Below are positions 1 to 12,093 of a DNA stretch of 64,000 nt, one piece after another; position 1 is the first letter of the stretch, and each line of letters starts with the position of its first letter. Source of the DNA: Cyclina sinensis (lineage: Eukaryota; Mollusca; Bivalvia; Venerida; Veneridae); contig JAAONU010000081.1 of assembly GCA_012932295.1 (NCBI GenBank), positions 248,001-312,000 on the forward strand, in the 5' to 3' direction. The position numbers and the translations under genes were made by a program. The notes under the pieces were generated by a model. The model was not told where the DNA came from and searched no databases. It worked only from the letters and a program-made list of their open reading frames with translations.

Positions 1-1736
1 GAGTGCAGCCTGGCCATCTTGCCACTATATCAATGATTTTGTCACTGCTGTCAAAAACAACCTATAAAATTATGAAATTATGAAGACACTGCAACATTAT
101 TGACAATGTAGATTCATAGTTAAAAGTAATATAACATTTTAATCATTATTGACCTTTGACAAAACATTGTAACATCAGTTGAAGGGTCATTTTTTATCCA
201 AAATAGGTGTATGTTTTTAAAAAAAATTGGGCAAGATTTATCAGTTTAAAATCAAAATGACCTTAGGGTTTCAGAGACTACTGGAACCATTAATTATATT
301 ACATTTATACACATGATAATCTAATAAATGTTTATCATTCAAATGTGAAGTTGGAAAAATAACCTTTTGAGAAAATCATCTCCAGTGCAGCATTCTCCGT
401 AAAATGTCTAATCAGTAGTAAACAATTTCACAAACAAGGAAGAAGAGTATCAATATTTGTTTATAAACAATTACAGTTGTCACATAGACATGTAACTTAG
501 TTCATGTAATGATATGAAATTCCAAACAACTTTGGACTGGTAAATTTATTGCATGGAAGAATGGTCTGACCCATAAATGTTATAAAACAGTCTCTTATTA
601 CTATCAGAAACATGTATGTGGGACTCAAAGTTGCTTATCAAGTAAGACACTTACTCATTTCCTTCTGAATCAGTATATGCTAGGACCTATGTAGGTTGTA
701 TAATGGTCATGTATGACAGATAGTCCCATAATTCAGTGGTTCACTGGTTAATAAGAATCATACCTGAGTGTTAATAGAATGGTAACCCATTCTGTTGACA
801 AACAGTGGTTCATCCCTAGCTGGAGCTGTAATTTGCACATGAGTTCCATCTATAACTCCAATCACATTAGGAAATCTGTTAATGAAAAAATTCATCATTA
901 AACAAAGTGTGAAAGATTTAGGTAATTCCAAAAAATGTAATGTCAACTCTAACATCATTCGAGGTAGCCACAAGTGAAATATGATAATTTTCATACCATG
1001 AAATGTAAATAAATTCTGTATTTTATATACTTTTCTCTTTTTACTGTATGATTCAAAAGACTTCCCCTTTAATTTTGATGTGAATATAGAATAAAATAGT
1101 CGAGCAAGACACCAGTGAAAATATGGAAAATATGTTACAGTGTGACTGCAGTGAAAAATAAACTTTAACAATGAAAATAAGTAAAATGAAAATACACATT
1201 TTATTTCATCAATATTTTATTTATAAGTATATAATAAAAAGTGTTAATCAATTTCATACTTATGTCATGAACTAATACTTGGTAAGAGTATGTATGACAG
1301 GAAAATTTTCTATAACAATTAACATATATAGTGCATAAGAAAATTCTATTGTTACATACCTTGATAAATGATAAAATCCATCTTTGTTTTGTTGAAGTTC
1401 TGCCTGTGTTAAAGGGAACTTGATATGCCTTCTTATGATTTCTGGGCAACTCAGTGCATCAAGTGTTTGACTGATAATTCTGGAAACGCTAGACTGGGCA
1501 ATATTATGCAAATCTCCAGTATTCAACTGAATGTTTCCGGTTGCAAGGTATCTTAATGTCACCAAAATTTTGTACTGCGTATAAAGGCTGTGATTCCTTA
1601 GTGTGGTAGGCCTCAGTATGTGATCAAGCTCATTGGATATAGCATTCAATGCATCATGATTAACTCTGTACCTCTCTTGAAGCTCACTGTTTGTTAAGAG
1701 GTTGAAATCAATCCTTTCTTGGAAATTTCTAGCCAT
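1..1736 (-). CDS. HARBI1-like PIF/Harbinger nuclease, first three coding exons, partial
   Basis: Three exons join in frame with GT-AG borders: 1736-1360, 875-764 and 61-1. Exon 1 ends in AG before GTATGT; exon 2 opens with A, completing an Arg codon, and ends CAG before GTATGA; exon 3 enters in phase 0 after TATAG. The roughly 183 visible residues contain a helix-turn-helix-like stretch in exon 1 ([20 protein letters not shown]), then [15 protein letters not shown] carrying the first catalytic Asp of the DDE nuclease, then [10 protein letters not shown], which in this family immediately precedes the second acidic residue. That residue and the C-terminal half lie beyond the left edge; HARBI1-type proteins are usually about 350 residues. 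The Met at 1736 is chosen because a plausible acceptor (TTTTGTAG) lies 2 bases upstream of it, which implies a 5' leader exon. There are no stops or frameshifts, so this may be a young transposon or a domesticated copy. Confidence 0.85.
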
Positions 1737-2912
1737 TTCTACAAAATACATAGACATTATATCCTCAGAACATACACTCTTCATGTGGCAGGTGCAAAAC
1801 ACATATACATGTATATGTATTGACAAGTTGAAACACATTATTGAAGCTGAATGTCTATCAAACTGATTAAAGTTTTTGGCTCCCTCTAAATGACTATAAA
1901 TATGATATTCAAATTGTAGTCATTTTGTAACCTCACCATTTCATAACTTAACAAAACTGGTCATTTTGATACAGTTCAAAATCATCATAACCTCAATTTA
2001 TATGTCATTAAAAAGTTTAATATAAGCTTTGTATATGTAATTATCAACAATTACAAAAATTATTGCATGTTTTATGAAATAATAAAGATATGCTTGTATG
2101 GTGTTGTGGCATATATATAGTAACTTACTAACTTATAGTTTATTGTGCAAATGTTAATAGTGAGTGGATAATAAATTATGAAATGCAAGACTGATATTAT
2201 CTATGCATAGGTATTTTTTATAGTACATGAAGTTCATTTATTGTCGGTTTTTAGATGTCGGTTTCCGCATGTAGCATTCCAAGACAGTTAGACTACATTT
2301 TCTAAACAGTCTTTTAAACAATGATATTACATGTATAACAATGAATTAAGCATTTATAATTTCTTAAATAGTATTTATTTCTACCGTTTAAATTACTTTC
2401 ATAATTATCTTAAGGTGGGAATAACATCATCAAATGCTCGTTAAAGCTTTCAAAAAAATTGCATATAATAAATGATTTTATATTATGAGGATAACATTAG
2501 AAAATATTAGTACAACAATGGAAGGTGTCGAAATGACCAACACTTTTAGGACGTTGATGAATTGACATAATGGTCGGTAACAAAAATGAGCAGAAAAAGG
2601 CCGTTATGAAATAGCGAGGTTGTGAAATGACTAGATACCATAATTTTCAATATGAACAACTGGCACTGATTGAGAAAGAAAAGTATTAAAATTACAAAAA
2701 AATAACAAAACAGTAAGAACATCTTTTTATTTCCTATTCTTGATAATAATTAGCTAAATATGCTTAGAAAAAATAAGATCTCCACATAACAATACTATTG
2801 GCAATATAGAAATTAATTTTAATTCATACTTACAATACACACGTCATTGTTCCATACGAACGATGATGCAAAATAAAATACATGCAACACTGTATTTTTT
2901 AGTTTTATCAAA
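1737..2912. other. Upstream region of the HARBI1-like gene, no gene seen
   Basis: AT-rich sequence without a convincing coding segment on either strand. It should hold the leader exon and promoter of the HARBI1-like gene, but I cannot place them. Confidence 0.5.
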
Positions 2913-3125
2913 ATGCTAGCGTACAGAATTTCTGTAAAACCATATCGTTCACATAAAGATGATACTGCAGTAGATCTACGAGTAGCGAAAAAGTACTACA
3001 AAAATATCCAAGATTTTGGGAATCATATTCGCGAAATTATATTACATTTACAAACCAACGATAAGTATATTACTCTTCGCCGAGACCGGCTAAAAGACAG
3101 AACTTTTAGCAACATTTCAGCTGGT
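2913..3125 (+). CDS. Possible 71-codon first exon ending at a consensus donor
   Basis: An open frame starting with ATG runs 71 codons and ends in phase 0 directly before GTAAGTATCC, a near-perfect splice donor. The peptide is rich in Lys, Arg and Asp and has hydrophilic and amphipathic stretches (for example NIQDFGNHIREIILHL), less biased than the poly-Phe or poly-Asn frames common in this window. I recognise no domain. It lies divergent to the HARBI1-like gene, and could be the start of the plus-strand transcription unit whose later pieces are listed downstream, or the DNA-binding partner gene that often accompanies Harbinger elements, though no Myb/SANT signature is visible. It could also be a chance frame. 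Confidence 0.3.
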
Positions 3126-5110
3126 GTAAGTATCCATTCCAATCAATGAACACCACATAATCACAAAAATACAAAAACAAACGAACATCCCACAAGTTTG
3201 ACTTGTTTTGTTTTCCATGTTACTGAACGCTTGCACATTGATTCGGTACAGTTTTCCCGCGGACGAATAGCCCTGTGACTTACAAAAACCATTAAATAGG
3301 ACAAAACAGTAAAATGAGCTAATATATTACCAATATTTCTTTCCTTACATCGGGATATATGAATTTAGAATTTCTCTGACGCCATATTTAAGAAAATTTC
3401 TTAAAAGTTAAGGGACCTCCATAGTCAACTTAATATTTAAGTAAAAAATATGCACTTTAAGAAAAAAAAATAAGTTAAAAAGTTTTATGGATATTACATA
3501 AGAAATTTCTCAAAAATTAAGATAAAAATAGGAAAAACTAGGGAAAATTGTTATTTCTAAGTATTTTTTTTTTACTTAGATGCTTTATGGATACGGGCCC
3601 TGATGTACAAATGTACATATTTCTTTTTTCGTTCACAAAGTCAAGGAGGTCATACAGGTCATAACTGTTGTCTTTCTCAACAACGAATCTGGACGCAAGG
3701 AACGTGAACGAATAAATTGTATACAGATATTCATTATAGATTAGACGTCAAACATGTGACGTTTTCTTGGAAAATATTACAGATACAGAATTGAATTCCC
3801 AAGTCAATCATAAATTATAACACGGTGTGTAATGAAGCGCGAGAGTGAAACAGTTATTTTGCGGTTAACCCATTCATTCTTAATGCATAACGTTAATTTT
3901 TTTATTCTGTTGCTAAAATCAGTTATACAGATGATCTTGGAAATAGCATTTAACATAGAGGTTCTCACATATATTGAGTGTATGCGAAACACTTCTTTTA
4001 TTGGTTACTCACTATTCGAGATTGTAAACAGTTGAAAATATTACCTAGTGTCTCTCCTTAAGTACTATGTATTATTCATAACCCTGTCTTTTTTTGTGAT
4101 TATTACATTAAAGTTATTTTACTACATTCATATATAAAAAGACAGGTTTGAACGTCATTTATTTCGTTATGTTTAAAGTTAAAGCCCTGTTCCATAACCA
4201 GTTTGAACCAAGAATATGGCATTGCGTTAACGATAGGTAGATAGTAAAAAGAAAAGTAAATTGAAACTGATACAATTCAGACAGTTAAAAATGCACAGCG
4301 ACACGGGATTCACCCTGCACTTCAACATATAGCGCTTGACACTAGCGACACCACTTCAGTTTAATTTAACATGTATATATTTTATACATTATTTACAAAA
4401 CAATACGAAAACAAAACAAAAATAAACTGGCGTTTCATAAACTTACATATTAGTAAGTAAACATCATACACATTTAACATAGGAATGCTTTGGTTCCTGT
4501 CTCCGCTCAAGTTGAATTGAAGAAGTCTATGAACGCTTACATACAACATAAATTCTTGTCACGTCACCTTACAGGAATAAGGAAATCATATTTATTAATT
4601 ATTATATCTATTATGTAACTGATATGGAAACAGTAATGATCAGCCCTTTGTAGCAATCTATCTCTTGTTTTTGTAGGAGAGAGATTGTTATTTTAATCTA
4701 CTTGACCATATATCAGGCTAACTGTGTCATTAGTTTACATTATCTGTGATATGCCACGCAGATTGCCGTTTACAGTTTAGATATAGAGAATAACATGAAC
4801 AAATTGATAATAACATGATTAAGAAAACGTTTTCTTTTCGTTTTTTTTCTTTTTGACGTCATACCTACACGGCCAATAGTAATTGCCCTGCAATGATCTT
4901 GGAGTGCTTATAATGTTATGCTTACGAAAAACAAAAATAAACATTTCAGAGATATTTGTCAAACATTGGATAACAAAATGAAACTGCGGAAATGTCAGTA
5001 TAGTGAACTATTTACAACATATTGTATAACTATGCTTCAAAGTTACTGCGGCATCATTAAAGAAAGAAAATACGTATCTCTAATTTACACATGTTCTTTT
5101 TTCGTTTCAG
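3126..5110. other. Noncoding stretch, intron or intergenic
   Basis: No supported exon. It contains the inverted-repeat element listed at 3410-3602 and otherwise AT-rich sequence with only short chance frames. Confidence 0.45.
3410..3602. mobile_element. MITE-like inverted-repeat element
   Basis: The left end reads AGGGACCTCCATAG and later AAGTAAAAAATA. The reverse complement of the right end reads AGGGCCCGTATCCATAAAG and later AAGTAAAAAAAAATA. The two ends are imperfect inverted repeats around an A/T-rich centre of about 190 bp, with no coding capacity. Family not identified. Confidence 0.4.
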
Positions 5111-5119
5111 ATTGCATTG
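5111..5119 (+). other. 9-nt microexon candidate
   Basis: ATTGCATTG sits between a pyrimidine-rich acceptor (TTTTTCGTTTCAG) and a consensus donor (GTAAGTAA). Nine nucleotides keep the frame. The same arrangement recurs at 25999, 33714 and 45911. Each unit could add three residues to the same plus-strand transcript; without a transcript this remains a candidate. Confidence 0.35.
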
Positions 5120-6205
5120 GTAAGTAATTTTTTGTCACTATTTTATAAAGCGGAGCAGTTCGGTCTTGATAGGTTGTATGTTACTCTTATTGCACGCTTC
5201 GGATGCTGAAATTCAGATTTTAATATGTTGTCTTGTGTAAGTAAAAAGCACTTGATATATTTATAGTTAAAAATGAAGCATTCATGTTTTTCGTTTTTCT
5301 TTGTTTCTTGTTATGACATTTTGTTGTAAACCTGTTGGAGAAGAACACAAGAAAAGAACTGCTATATAATGAATAGTAATATTTTCTGCAAACAACACAA
5401 ACTTGGAAGTAACGATAATAACTATGCTGTTAAAACTAAGTTTGTGGTAATAAACACGAGGTTTGCATATAAACGGTGATGCCTGGATAAATATGTTTTA
5501 AAACAATGTTAACGTTTAATGTTTCTCCCTCGGTAGAGGTTGCATATGATGTAAACATGGTAAATGCAGAAATTACTGAAACAATATGTTGTATGTAGAT
5601 TAGCGTAAGGATTAGCTTCCGTAACAGTCGTTTGTACATTTAGTCGTCATCAATGTCTTTGGCAGTCTTTTGATTCCAGCTACAACATGTAAATAGTGTA
5701 ATGCTGAAAGTAGAAAGTAGCAATTGAAAGATACAAGGGAAAAGAAGGAATTTTGAGTTAAAGCGTTTGGTATGCGGCGAGATTAAAAAGCTAATAGATA
5801 TTGATAAAATTACTTTTTGATTTGAATTTTTAAAAACACACACCTCCTCTTTAATGAGCTTCTTCTTGGAAAATGTCCTGCCTTATATAGAGTAATTAGT
5901 TGTCTCCCATTTCAGCTCTCCAAGATACCCTACCTATGGCTGTTATATATGGAAATATTATTATTTACCAGCTTTTTATTCAATCGTATACATTTATAAT
6001 AATTACACTATTTTAGTTCACCTTCATTACAATTCCACAAAAAGAAATCTTATACAAGTTTACAATATTGTAAAAGGCATTTTTTTCTCTTTTTTTTTAA
6101 ACTGTTCTTTTCTGGCGTTAACTTTTAACAGAACATATTTTTTTTTTAAATCTTACATGCATAACTTAAAAAGATCACTTTGATGTGGATGCGGAAAACA
6201 TACTA
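5120..6205. other. Noncoding stretch
   Basis: AT-rich sequence with no supported exon or repeat on either strand; the open frames here are short and composition-driven. Confidence 0.45.
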
Positions 6206-6206
6206 T

Positions 6207-6213
6207 TTAATTT

Positions 6214-6251
<38 letters not shown>

Positions 6252-6400
6252 CTAATTTCCGTTTTTTCCGACTTTATTTTTTTCATTATTATTTTTTTCT
6301 CTTTTCTATTTTCCTTCCTTCTTTCTTTTTTTCTTTTTTCTTTCTCTTTTCCTTCTTTCTTTCTTTTGTTTTCTTTTATTTCTTTCTTTCATTTACTTAA
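6207..6400. repeat. TTTC microsatellite and pyrimidine tract
   Basis: About ten uninterrupted TTTC units followed by degenerate T/C-rich sequence. Two overlapping open frames made almost wholly of Phe, Ser and Leu are artefacts of this tract. Confidence 0.9.
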
Positions 6401-6753
6401 TTTTGTTTACCTTTCATTGTGTAATGCGTGGCACTGAATTGCATTTAAACATTTTTTTCGTTGTTATGTTCTACTTCTTAAATACATATTACACAGCTAG
6501 TTAAACATTAATTGGATTTTAGATATAACAGTCGTTGTAATGTTCAAACTTCATCAAAGAATTGTGCTTCTTAACTTATAGTTTTAACATTTTCATACAT
6601 CAAATGTTCATTTAACCCGTACTCACATGAATGAGTACATCACAAGAACATTTGACTGGTGTTACATTTTAAAAGCTTGTTATAGCGAATGTATGCGTTC
6701 CATTAAACAACGGCGTGCCTATAAATGTAAAGTTTACCTGGTTAAATAACATT

Positions 6754-7048
6754 AGGAGCGGATGTGGTCCATTGGTATCGCGCTTGACTGGTAAAGCAGG
6801 GTTCCCGAGTTCGATCCCCCGCTACTCCACTAACATTAATAATAGTCTTTCGGATGAGAATTTAAACCGAGGTCCCATGTATCAGTGCTATACACTGAGC
6901 ATAAAAAAGAACCAGGGGTGTCTCTGGAATGGGATGCTTCCTGTATCTTGCACTACCCCCACAACATAAAATAACTAATCTCTTCAGGGGGCGTCGGTCA
7001 TATGGGCTACCGGTACCGATGTTATATAAGCTTAAATAGATAGATAGA
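6754..7048 (+). mobile_element. tRNA-headed SINE, about 295 bp, with target-site duplication
   Basis: The head begins GGAGCGGATGTGGTCC and carries an internal B-box-like GAGTTCGATCC, as in a tRNA-derived pol III promoter, but the acceptor stem has mismatches and a body follows, so it is not a working tRNA gene. The body includes CAGTGCTATACACTGAGC and GGTCATATGGGCTACCGG and ends in a short ATAG repeat tail. TTAAATAACATT at 6742-6753 and TTAAATATCATT at 7049-7060 flank it and form a 12-bp target-site duplication with one mismatch. Antisense copies of the body occur at 13929 and 24642. Confidence 0.8.
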
Positions 7049-7079
7049 TTAAATATCATTGTTGTTACCCTTCTAGGAC

Positions 7080-7300
7080 AATTTCAGTATCCAGATTGCT
7101 CAGCAGTCAGTATACTGTAATTGACAATGTACGACTAGACGGTAAATACGTTACACATTTCCTCTACGCCTCTGATACTAACTATAACATATAGAAAAAA
7201 GTGCATATGGCCCGCCGATTTTTATAATATCAATTGCTTACAAATGACATCAAAAAGGGCAACCAATTTTACGAACACAAAGAGCGGTTTACCGTGTTTA
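7080..7300. repeat. Dispersed repeat, copy 1
   Basis: Shares ordered blocks with 27030-27210, such as GTTACACATTTCCT against GTAACACATTTCCT and TATCAATTGCTTACAA against CGTCAATTGCTTACAA. Noncoding; either an old transposon or part of a duplicated intron. Confidence 0.5.
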
Positions 7301-7579
7301 GTTTAGGATTGTAAGGTGACAGAAAGAATTGCACGCTCGATTTACTGTTCACAATTGTTTTTTTTGGTTTGTTTATTGTTTCATTCATATTAATCTGGTT
7401 TTCTCATCCGGAAGTTCAATATCTGAATTACTTTTGAATTACATGGACGTTTCTTTAAATAACGGAAAACGATATCACGACATTTCATTGAATATTAAAG
7501 TAGGACAGCATCTGAAACACTTGCATCAAAGTAATTTTGCATTTTTTGTGTAAGGAAATATAAGAGCTATATACTACAT

Positions 7580-8090
7580 ATCACTGCGTCTGCGTCGGTG
7601 TTGGTTAATGTTTTTAAAGGTTAATATCTTATCAAAAATTATTGGTTCACATTTCAAATGTTAACTTCCTATATCAATCACAAGTCCAATAACTCTGTCA
7701 TCAGTAATTTCAGAGTTATGCCCGTTATAGGACTAGAAAATTTAGGTTACATTTGCTTGTATTGGATTCCTCACCAGTCAATGAAGTTACCTTTTTCACA
7801 AACCTCACCCGCAGATTGAAGTATTAGGTTAGATGAAATAACCTTTTTTTCAATTTATTTACAAATTTAATAACCCTTTTTCGACTGAGCGACATAATGC
7901 ACAATGCTAAGAAATACTGACCATCTTCAAAACCATTAAAGGCGTTTAAAGCGTAGTAGACTTTTTAATGCACGTAACCCCAGCTTTTTTAACAAGATTT
8001 GATAACGATCACCTGTATAATTTATTGATATCTCCCCTTCTTGTCTTAGAAAATGTTGTAAATTGTCTTATATGGAGCAGCTTGGCCCAT
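7580..8090. other. Noncoding stretch with a possible dispersed repeat
   Basis: Holds no exon that I can support. The block around 7700 with CAGAGTTATGCCCGTTATAG resembles a phrase also seen near 34655 (AAAGTTATGCCCGG) and probably belongs to a dispersed repeat. Confidence 0.35.
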
Positions 8091-8100
8091 CTCCATTTTA

Positions 8101-9000
8101 AACTTATTATATGTCTTTAAAGTCATATGTTGATAACGGTGGATAAAGTTTGATAATTGTACACGTTTTAAACTTATTATATGTCTTTAAGGTCATATGT
8201 TGATAACGGTGGATAAAGTTTGATAATTGTACACGTTTTAAACTTATTATATGTCTTTAAGGTCATATGTTGGTAACGGTGGATAAAGTTTGATAATTGT
8301 ACACGTTTTAAACTTATTATATGTCTTTAAGGTCATATGTTGGTAACGGTGGATAAAGTTTGATAATTGTACACGTTTTAAACTTATTATATGTCTTTAA
8401 GGTCATATGTTGGTAACGGTGGATAAAGTTTGATAATTGTACACGTTTTAAACTTATTATATGTCTTTAAGGTCATATGTTGGTAACGGTGGATAAAGTT
8501 TGATAATTGTACACGTTTTAAACTTATTATATGGCTTTAAGGTCATATGTTGGTAACGGTGGATAAAGTTTGATAATTGTACACGTTTTAAACTTATTAT
8601 ATGTCTTTAAGGTCATATGTTGGTAACGGTGGATAAAGTTTGATAATTGAACACGTTTTAAACTTATTATATGTCTTTAAGGTCATATGTTGGTAACGGT
8701 GGATAAAGTTTGATAATTGTACACGTTTTAAACTTATTATATGTCTTTAAGGTCATATGTTGGTAACGGTGGATAAAGTTTGATAATTGTACACGTTTTA
8801 AACTTATTATATGTCTTTAAGGTCATATGTTGGTAACGGTGGATAAAGTTTGATAATTGTACACGTTTTAAACTTATTATATGTCTTTAAGGTCATATGT
8901 TGGTAACGGTGGATAAAGTTTGATAATTGTACACGGTTTAAACTTATTATATGTCTTTAAGGTCATATGTTGGTAACGGTGGATAAAGTTTGATAATTGT
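8101..9000. repeat. 70-bp tandem satellite, 13 copies
   Basis: Units begin with AACTTATTATATGTC at 8101 and repeat every 70 bp up to 8941; the last unit is cut at 60 bp. Each unit contains GGTCATATGTTGGTAACGG and TGGATAAAGTTTGATAATTG. Copies are nearly identical: the first two read GATAACGG rather than GGTAACGG, the first has TTAAAGTC for TTAAGGTC, one has ATGGCTTT, one has TTGAACACG, and the join before the last unit has ACACGGTTTA. Direct units with no spacers exclude a CRISPR array. Confidence 0.97.
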
Positions 9001-9061
9001 ATTTGTTTTTCGGCAAATTTATCTTACTAATTAGTATTTAAGAAATAATAAGTATCTAGAC

Positions 9062-9129
9062 GTGGTTCATCGTAGAATATATTGTTTCGCATAAGAACGA
9101 AAAACGCGGGTTATTCTACGATAAACCAC
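9062..9129. repeat. 68-bp inverted repeat (hairpin)
   Basis: GTGGTTCATCGTAGAATA at 9062-9079 is matched, with one mismatch, by the reverse complement of TATTCTACGATAAACCAC at 9112-9129, around a 32-bp loop. It begins about 60 bp after the satellite. Confidence 0.75.
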
Positions 9130-10067
9130 AACTGGATAATTGTTATTTCGATTCAAACACGACCAAACAATAAACCACATTGTGAAATAAGTGTTAACAT
9201 CTTCTTACGATCGTAAAAAAACACTTGCTCGGTACGCCCCTGGGTTTGGCCGTTACAATTTCCTCCCTCGATATATGTAAGAGTTAGTTGGCACATAATA
9301 ATGATCAATCCAATAAATGAAAAAATAAACAACACACTTTTCATCAGTTGATAATTTCTTTTTTTTTTTAATTTCGAACCAAAATTGCAATTTACGAATA
9401 AATTAAATGTTCAAACAAATAAAAGATGTTCATGTTCTCAGATGCTAAAACTAGCATATGTAAAACGTCACAAGGTCGCTTACACGAAAGTCGGCATACG
9501 TGTGTGAATTTTAATGTAGACACAAGTAACATTTACATGGATTATTGACAGAAAACATTGCTCGGCTATTATTATTTCACAAATTGTGCCCATTCTAAGT
9601 AAATTGGCTTTTTTGTGCCATTTTGCAGCCGAACTTTGTTGTTGTACGCCGGTAATTCTACGATTCCTACGGTAGTAGTCACGAGACAAACCGACCAGAC
9701 TATAGCCTGGGTGACGTCATACCACCTGTATGACGTCATATCGTTCTCATCTCATAATATGTTCTCAGCTTGTACAGTAGTTTGTTTGGTTGGCTTTTAT
9801 TAGGTTGATATGACTATGTTTGGATGTATATATATGCCCGAGAGGTACTTTTGAGGATATGACATTTGGTTGTAATTTTATTTGAATGTTAAATTTAAAA
9901 TCACCAATAAAACGGTTGGTTTGTCTTAGTGACGTATATTTACAAAAATGGTATTTACAAACATCACGTGACTTTCATTCATAAAAATTTTATACGTGGG
10001 GTGACGGCGGTTCACAGAACAGCCAAAACAACAAGCGCACGCGAGTGGTAAACTGCAGAATAACCCC
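9108..10067. mobile_element. Possible DNA transposon with 22-bp inverted ends
   Basis: The left end GGGTTATTCTACGATAAACC (9108 on) resembles the reverse complement of the right end, GGGGTTATTCTGCAGTTTACC (10067 back to 10045). The interior has no transposase frame, so this would be a non-autonomous copy of about 960 bp. No target-site duplication was confirmed, and the left end is also one arm of the hairpin at 9062-9129. Confidence 0.35.
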
Positions 10068-10269
10068 GACTTTATTTTCTTCTTTGTATATATAGGCTAT
10101 TTTTGGATCGTGGTAGAATGTTAAATATTTCTTGCCTGTATTGCATATCTTCACATTCAATGAAGATACCTGTTTAGAAACGTCATACGTGCGTTTGAGT
10201 CCTTGGTAAAGGTCAGATAGTGACTTTCCCTGCTGATAGAGATCATATACATAGATCATATACATATAC

Positions 10270-11860
10270 ATGTTCATGTTCAAATCTAGATTTTATCTTA
10301 ACAACACACTGTACCTGGTTACAGATCAAGCTCTTTTCTTTTCATATCATTGTCTATGTTCATAAATCTAGCTATGGCCATATATCACTGTTAATGTTCA
10401 TAGATCAAGCATTGTTTCATTACATATCATGGTATCTGTTCATAGATACTAGCTATTTTCTTTACACATCATTGTAGCTGTTCATAGATCTAGCTATTTT
10501 TTTACATATCATTATATCTGTTCATAGATCAAGCTAATTTATTTACATATATCTGTACCTTTTCATAGATCAAGCTAATTTATTTACATATATCTGTACC
10601 TGTTCATAGATCAAGCTATTTTCTTTTCATATCATTGTAGCTGTTCATAGATCTAGATTTCGCCTTATCATATCACACAGTTGTTGTTCTTTTATCTACC
10701 TTTTGTCTAAACATATCTCTGTAACTGTTCATAGATCAAGCTAGTTTCATATAATATAACTTAGTAACTGGTCATAGGTCTAGCTATTTTTTAATCATCT
10801 CACTGTAACTGTTCATAAATCAAGCAATTTTCTTATCGTATCACTGTTATTGTTCAAAGATTTAGCTATTATCTTGTCTTATCATTTCACTGTAACTATT
10901 CATAGATGTAGCTGTTGTATTATCATCACATTGTAACTGTTCATAAGTCTAGTTATTGTGTTATCATATCACTTAAACTGTTCATAGCTAAGTTCTTGTC
11001 TTATTATAACACAGTAACTGCTTAAAGATATAGTTCTTGTCTAATTATAACACAGTAACTACTTATAGTTCTAGCTATTGTCTATCATAACACAGTAACT
11101 GCTTATAGATATAGTTCTTGTCTAATTATAACACAGTAACTACTCATAAATCTAGCTATTGTCTTATCATAACACAGAATTTGCTGATAGGTTTAGATTT
11201 GTATTATCTTAACACTGTAACTGCTAAATCTTAATCTAGATCTAAATTTTGTCTTATCGAAACACAGTTACTGCTCATATAGCTTGCTATTGTCTTTTCA
11301 TAACACAGTAAGTGATCATAGCTCTAGCTCATATCTTACCTTAACACTGGTACTGCTCATAAGTCTAGCTATTGTCTTTCCATATCATTGTAACTTTTTG
11401 TTGATCTAGCTATTACCTCATTCATTTCACTGTAGCTTTTTAGATCTAGCTATTTTCTTTTCATATCACTGTTCATTGACCAAGCTATTGTCGTATCATA
11501 TTATTGTAATTGTTCATTTATCAAGCAATTGTCTTAACATCATATAGTTACTTTCCATAGAACAACATTTTTTACCATATCTTTGCAACTATTCATTGAT
11601 GTATCTATTCTGTATCACAGTTCACAGATGTCTTATCATGCCATAGTCACTTTGTATATATTTAGGTATTGCCTTATCATAACATAATTACCCTTTACAT
11701 ATGTAGCTATTGTATTATCATAGCATAATCACTCTGTAAAAACATTTGTGTTTAGCTTCTGTCTTATCATTCATCATTCTGTATACATCTAGCTATTGTC
11801 TTATCATATTATAGTTACTCTGTATTTTATAAATTTAGCTATAGTCTTATCATAACATAG
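10270..11860. repeat. Degenerate tandem repeat built on CTGTTCATAGATCTAGC
   Basis: A diverged unit of about 45-60 bp recurs for 1.6 kb: a TCACTGTAACTG block, a TTCATAGATCTAGC block, then TATTGTCTTATCAT. Sequence and spacing drift toward the right, where the repeat fades into unique DNA. Noncoding. Confidence 0.85.
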
Positions 11861-12093
11861 GAACAATTTAGAGTCAGTTATCATGTGCTTGCATAAGATA
11901 ATTCAGAATATTGAGTGAAAACTCTTTCGTCTAAAGCCACATGTTTAAGAAAAGCAGTTTCGAATACAGACATGTTACATTTTTCTTTTAAATTCAAGAC
12001 ATATTGAGGCATCAATTTGTGTGTGCTTGATATTTTTTTTTTCTTCTTAAGAGAATGCTTATGCTTCAAACCATTCAAATATTTCTTTTTCAG

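Noticed and set aside
6180..6437. Poly-Phe/Ser membrane-like frames
   Set aside because: Products of the TTTC microsatellite.
6754..6830. tRNA gene
   Set aside because: The A- and B-box-like parts are present, but the acceptor stem is mismatched and a SINE body with tail and target duplication follows.
8101..9000. Regular repeats that might suggest a CRISPR array
   Set aside because: Units are contiguous 70-bp direct repeats without variable spacers, in a eukaryotic context.
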